Below, piece after piece: positions 61,001 through 64,000 of a stretch of DNA of 64,000 nt. Source of the DNA: Cytidiella melzeri. Its lineage: Eukaryota > Basidiomycota > Agaricomycetes > Polyporales > Irpicaceae. The notes below the pieces were generated by a model. The model was not told the DNA's origin and did no database searches. It saw nothing but the letters and a program-made list of their open reading frames with translations. The position numbers were made by a program, and so were the translations under genes. Each line of letters starts with the position of its first letter. Positions within the stretch are counted from its first letter, which is position 1. Location: positions 124,001-188,000 of the forward strand of contig JABYQR010000039.1 of NCBI GenBank assembly GCA_022592445.1, in the 5' to 3' direction.

Positions 61001-61870
61001 TCTGGTGTAGGTTGAGCGGGTACATTGTCACCATGCTGTGGTGGTGAACTCATAGGCACATCCTCAGGTTCGACGGGGGTAGCTGACATCTTACCCTGAA
61101 ATTCGCCAAGGGAGACGATAGGCCCGTCATCGTCAGTGGGAGCAGGTAGTGCCAAAACTTGTTTGGGAGGCGAAGGTGGGGCCGACTCGTACACGTAGAC
61201 ATCCTTTGGCGTCAACTCTGCGAAACGAATCTGCCTTTCCAAGCGACTGGGAGACATAGGGTCAGGCGATGCGGCTCTAGAGGCCATAGCGCCTGAAGTA
61301 TCCATTGGAAACAATGCTGAAGGAGTAGTTAAACCATCAGAACGCACTTTTTAGCACTTTAGACTCTTGTAGCGGGTGACTAGGCCTTGCAGCAGACCGT
61401 AGAGGGTTTTCTGCGTTCGCCCTCTCTGCCTCCCTCGCAGCTCGGCTTCGTCTGAGAATCTCACCAACGTCAGGCCCAAACTGCTCGAAAATCTCTTTCC
61501 TAGCAGCCTCTAGCTCCTCTGGCGACATGCTCTCCACCCTTCGCTGGTTTTCCTCCTCAATTTGACGTCGCCACTCGTCCGATGCCTGGGCGATTACATG
61601 GGCTTGACTCGACTCATCTTCAGTCTTGTCAATGTCGTTTATGATAGGTGGCTTCCCTGCTGCTCGCGTTACAGCTGGCGGCCGGGGAAGTCGTGAACTG
61701 CCGTCCGCTTTCTTCTGCTCATCTCTAGCGCGAGAAAAGGCACTCCTCGACCTATGTTGGGCAACAGGAAATCCAGTCTTTCCTGAAGTCTTGACTGCTG
61801 GAGGTATAGACAGACCAGCCTTTCGTTCGACAACCGCGCCAACGAGAGAAGGCCCTGAAGACTGTGACAT
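58006..61870 (-). CDS. RPAP1: RNA polymerase II-associated protein 1 (RPAP1)
   Basis: Two exons, 61348-61870 and 58006-61292, joined by a 55-nt intron, sum to 3810 nt, 1269 aa. The RPAP1 N-terminal domain is near residues 110-135 (MSPEELEAARKEIFEQFGP). The C-terminal-domain hallmark is near 330 (ALELRFDLSGSPITPE ... HSEGTHAGYTLDDIFLLSRS). The remainder is alpha-helical HEAT-like repeats rich in Leu/Ala. A shorter 31-nt intron at the same donor would also keep frame but is below normal intron size here, so the 55-nt choice is preferred. RPAP1 (yeast Rba50) acts in assembly and nuclear import of RNA polymerase II. It marks the housekeeping side of the redox block. Confidence 0.9.
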
Positions 61871-62482
61871 TCAGCGAGTAGGTCGATGACCGTTAGACTT
61901 GGTTTTTGTGTAAATGAATATATGATATCTCGCGGATATTCCCGCGTCGCCTATCATTTACCCATGCTCTCCTCAGTACAATGCACCGACATTGCACATT
62001 TTCGACTGCGAAATCTGGAGCGGGTGCCAGCGAGCACAGTATGTACCGCTATATTCTCTGGAAATCTGGACAAAATCCAACCTATTGCAAGCCTCATAGA
62101 AATGAATCTGCCAACCGATTAGACCTGGACAGGCTATCATCTGCAACAAGAGCCAGATAACGATATAGACGTAATCACAAGCGAAGGGGAACGAGCGGGA
62201 GATGCTACACGAACTCGACGAACCAGCGACCTGACGAACCACCTTAGAATCGACCACGCCTACTGGCGGTGGTCGCTCATGGAGGAAATCAATAAACATG
62301 ATCTCGTATATCTTGGTCCCTGATATACCCAGGCCGTATGCTTTTCTTGCTTTCAGTCGGTTGGCTGCAATACTCCCAAACGGTATTCGCACTCGACTAT
62401 CCATTTGTTCTGCTTCAGAGGAGACAGTGACACACGCCGTAACGAATTTAGAGGGAGTACCGGTGCTAAAATTCGTGTCCTG
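61871..62482. other. Intergenic between RPAP1 and the MFS gene
   Basis: A minus-strand frame (61973-62404) has a hydrophobic stretch (YVYIVIWLLLQMIACPGLIGW) but no family match and no start context. Probably promoter DNA of RPAP1 plus the 3' flank of the transporter. Confidence 0.35.
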
Positions 62483-64000
62483 TCAGCGCCCTTTCATTGT
62501 CACGCTTGCACTGCTCCCACGACTCACCCTAAAGTACTGTCCTTTCACCTGAAGTGCTGGCACAATTATCAAGAACAGTCCAGCGACAACGGCAGCTTCA
62601 CATCCGAATGTTTGTAGAGCGCCGTGTTTGTTGGCCCATGGAACTTGAAAGTAGGTCACGCTAAACCCTCCCAAAATTCGTGCAAGGTTCAACAAAGCAG
62701 AAGTCTCTCCCTGTCATTCAGATCAGTAATAGTAATAATAACGCTGTACTAGGGACCACTTGCCTGGAGCCTTGGGAAGCTATCGTTGAGGTACGCAACT
62801 GTGAGAAGGATCATTGAGGTTCGTCGAGCACTGAAGTGGCAGTTGTACTCACGCACGGCGACCGTGTTGACCATGGTAGCGATCTCAGCCAAGCCCCATC
62901 CAATAATGAACGCCGCTATCGTCAGATGATTCTGGAATGCAGCGCCCATAAGTACCATCCCGACAACATACAGCGTCACAGCGACATAGCAAGACCTGTT
63001 CATATCTTAACATACTGTTTACGCCATGGAAAGAAAACACACTCGCCATAATCTGCTCTCCGACTTGAACACGCCGTTGTTTCTACGAATAGACAAGTTC
63101 ATGATCGAGTCGTTCATATACCGACCGAGAAGTTCGCCGATCGCCACTGCTACCTGTTGAACGTGGTAAGAATGCGATTTCTACTGAGTTATTACTGTGC
63201 ACCATACCACGGGAGTCCCATAGCATCCTGCTACAGCAAACTGGCCGAAACCATACCCTCCGTCTTGTTTCGGCGTTTTCAATATTATATTATTTGTGCC
63301 CTGAGGGTGGACAGGAATCTCTATCAGGATAACATCCCACTTGCAGTATGCGGCAATCATAGGACTTACGTTGATACCTACGCTGAAGCCAAACAGCATT
63401 GCCTGCAACGTGTCTCAGCGACGAGCACAGCTTTACATATCACTTGACGTACCTCGAAAAACAAAATTCCGAAAACGTGAGGTCGCCAAGTCAATTGAAC
63501 CCAAATAAGCGAGACGTCCGCCCAGCTTGGTCGGAATTTTGCCATGCGAGCTCCCGTTACACCGAAAAGAGTCTTCACCTTGCGTAAAAATGCGGAATCC
63601 GTTCTCGTTACTGGCTTGGGTATGTTCGCTCTTCTGTCGTACATGCTTTGGGATGATCGGTCTTGACATCAATGGATATGCTGGGATAAATGCTCATTCA
63701 CTTACGTCTCTTCTCCAAATAGCACAATCAACAATAGTACCACCGCTCCATACATTGAACCTATGCCATAAACCCAACGCCAGCTACAAGCCAGCAAAGG
63801 ATCAGGCAAGTAACCTCAAAACGGTACGAAGAAACTGCGTACCTAGCTCTGGCAACCATGAACCCAAATACGAACGGCGAGAGAAAAGGAGACAAGAGGT
63901 ACCCCATAGTCCAGATGTTGAGCTGCCGCACACACGATTTACTCAGAATCAACGTAGCGAAATCGTCGATGGCAGCCCACCTTTCTCGCTTGTAGGTGAA
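62483..64000 (-). CDS. MFS transporter, partial (5' end beyond the window)
   Basis: Cut by the right edge. Exons read from the edge: FTYKRER, then LNIWTMGYLLSPFLSPFVFGFMVARA, SWRWVYGIGSMYGAVVLLLIVLFGEET, TMYDRR followed by WVQLTWRPHVFGILFFE, AMLFGFSVGIN, TPKQDGGYGFGQFAVAG, IGELLGRYMNDSIM, CYVAVTLYVVGMVLMGAAF, LTIAAFIIGWGLAEIATMVNTVAVRYLNDSFP and GGFSVTYFQVPWANKHG. This is the second half of a 12-helix major facilitator of the fungal drug/metabolite type. Polar cytosolic loop sits between helices 6 and 7 as usual. Substrate unknown. Exact 3' end is uncertain: the frame after LKGQYF-like sequence runs to 62483. Lies outside the redox block, beyond RPAP1, so a link is speculative. Confidence 0.82.

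Noticed and set aside
61317..61347. 31-nt intron in RPAP1 using the CTTCAG acceptor
   Set aside because: In frame, but far below the 45-75 nt intron size of all other genes here; the 55-nt alternative is also in frame.

Overview
The window is nuclear DNA of a filamentous basidiomycete, most likely an Agaricomycete (mushroom-forming fungus). Genes are densely split by 45-75 nt GT-AG introns with CTNAY-like branch sites. The gene set is typical of that group: an F-box/LRR-like ORF, a DUF6534 membrane protein, an A-T-R NRPS-like reductase, CYPs, a berberine-bridge-like oxidase and a Tad1/I-like LINE. I rebuilt the exon structures by hand. For most genes the summed exon lengths are divisible by three and recover the family motifs, which is the main support for the models. 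No tools were run, so family names rest on motif recognition.

Layout. 0-4 kb: F-box protein and DUF6534 membrane protein (both -). 6.6-14.1 kb: an NRPS-like carboxylate reductase followed on the same strand by a COG2907-like FAD oxidoreductase. 16.7-31 kb: ROT1 (+), proteasome beta-6 (-), a delta-12-type fatty acid desaturase (-) and PRMT3 (-), separated by long stretches with no convincing gene. 30.8-35.7 kb: a 2-oxoglutarate/Fe(II) oxygenase (+), then an imperfect local duplication carrying a small 115-aa gene and its frameshifted copy. 36.0-37.5 kb: the mitochondrial AAA ATPase MSP1 (-). 38.3-44.0 kb: a 5.7-kb non-LTR retrotransposon with 19-nt poly(A) and 15-bp target-site duplications, landed just upstream of SSR4. 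44.2-45.5 kb: SSR4 (SWI/SNF-RSC subunit). 45.8-57.9 kb: a block of redox enzymes (old yellow enzyme, two unrelated P450s, a secreted BBE-like oxidase). 58.0-61.9 kb: RPAP1 (-). 62.5 kb to the right edge: an MFS transporter (-), cut by the window.

How they might work together. Housekeeping genes (ROT1, PRE7, PRMT3, MSP1, SSR4, RPAP1) alternate with accessory redox genes. Two accessory groups could be functional units: the NRPS-like reductase with its FAD neighbour, and the OYE-P450-P450-BBE block between SSR4 and RPAP1. Neither contains a terpene synthase, PKS or prenyltransferase, so a pathway assignment is inference only. The most distinctive sequence-level observations are very small exons (5, 7, 7, 8 and 10 nt) in several genes, three inferred GC-AG introns, and the well-preserved LINE with an apparent -1 frame change between its RT and RNase H frames.
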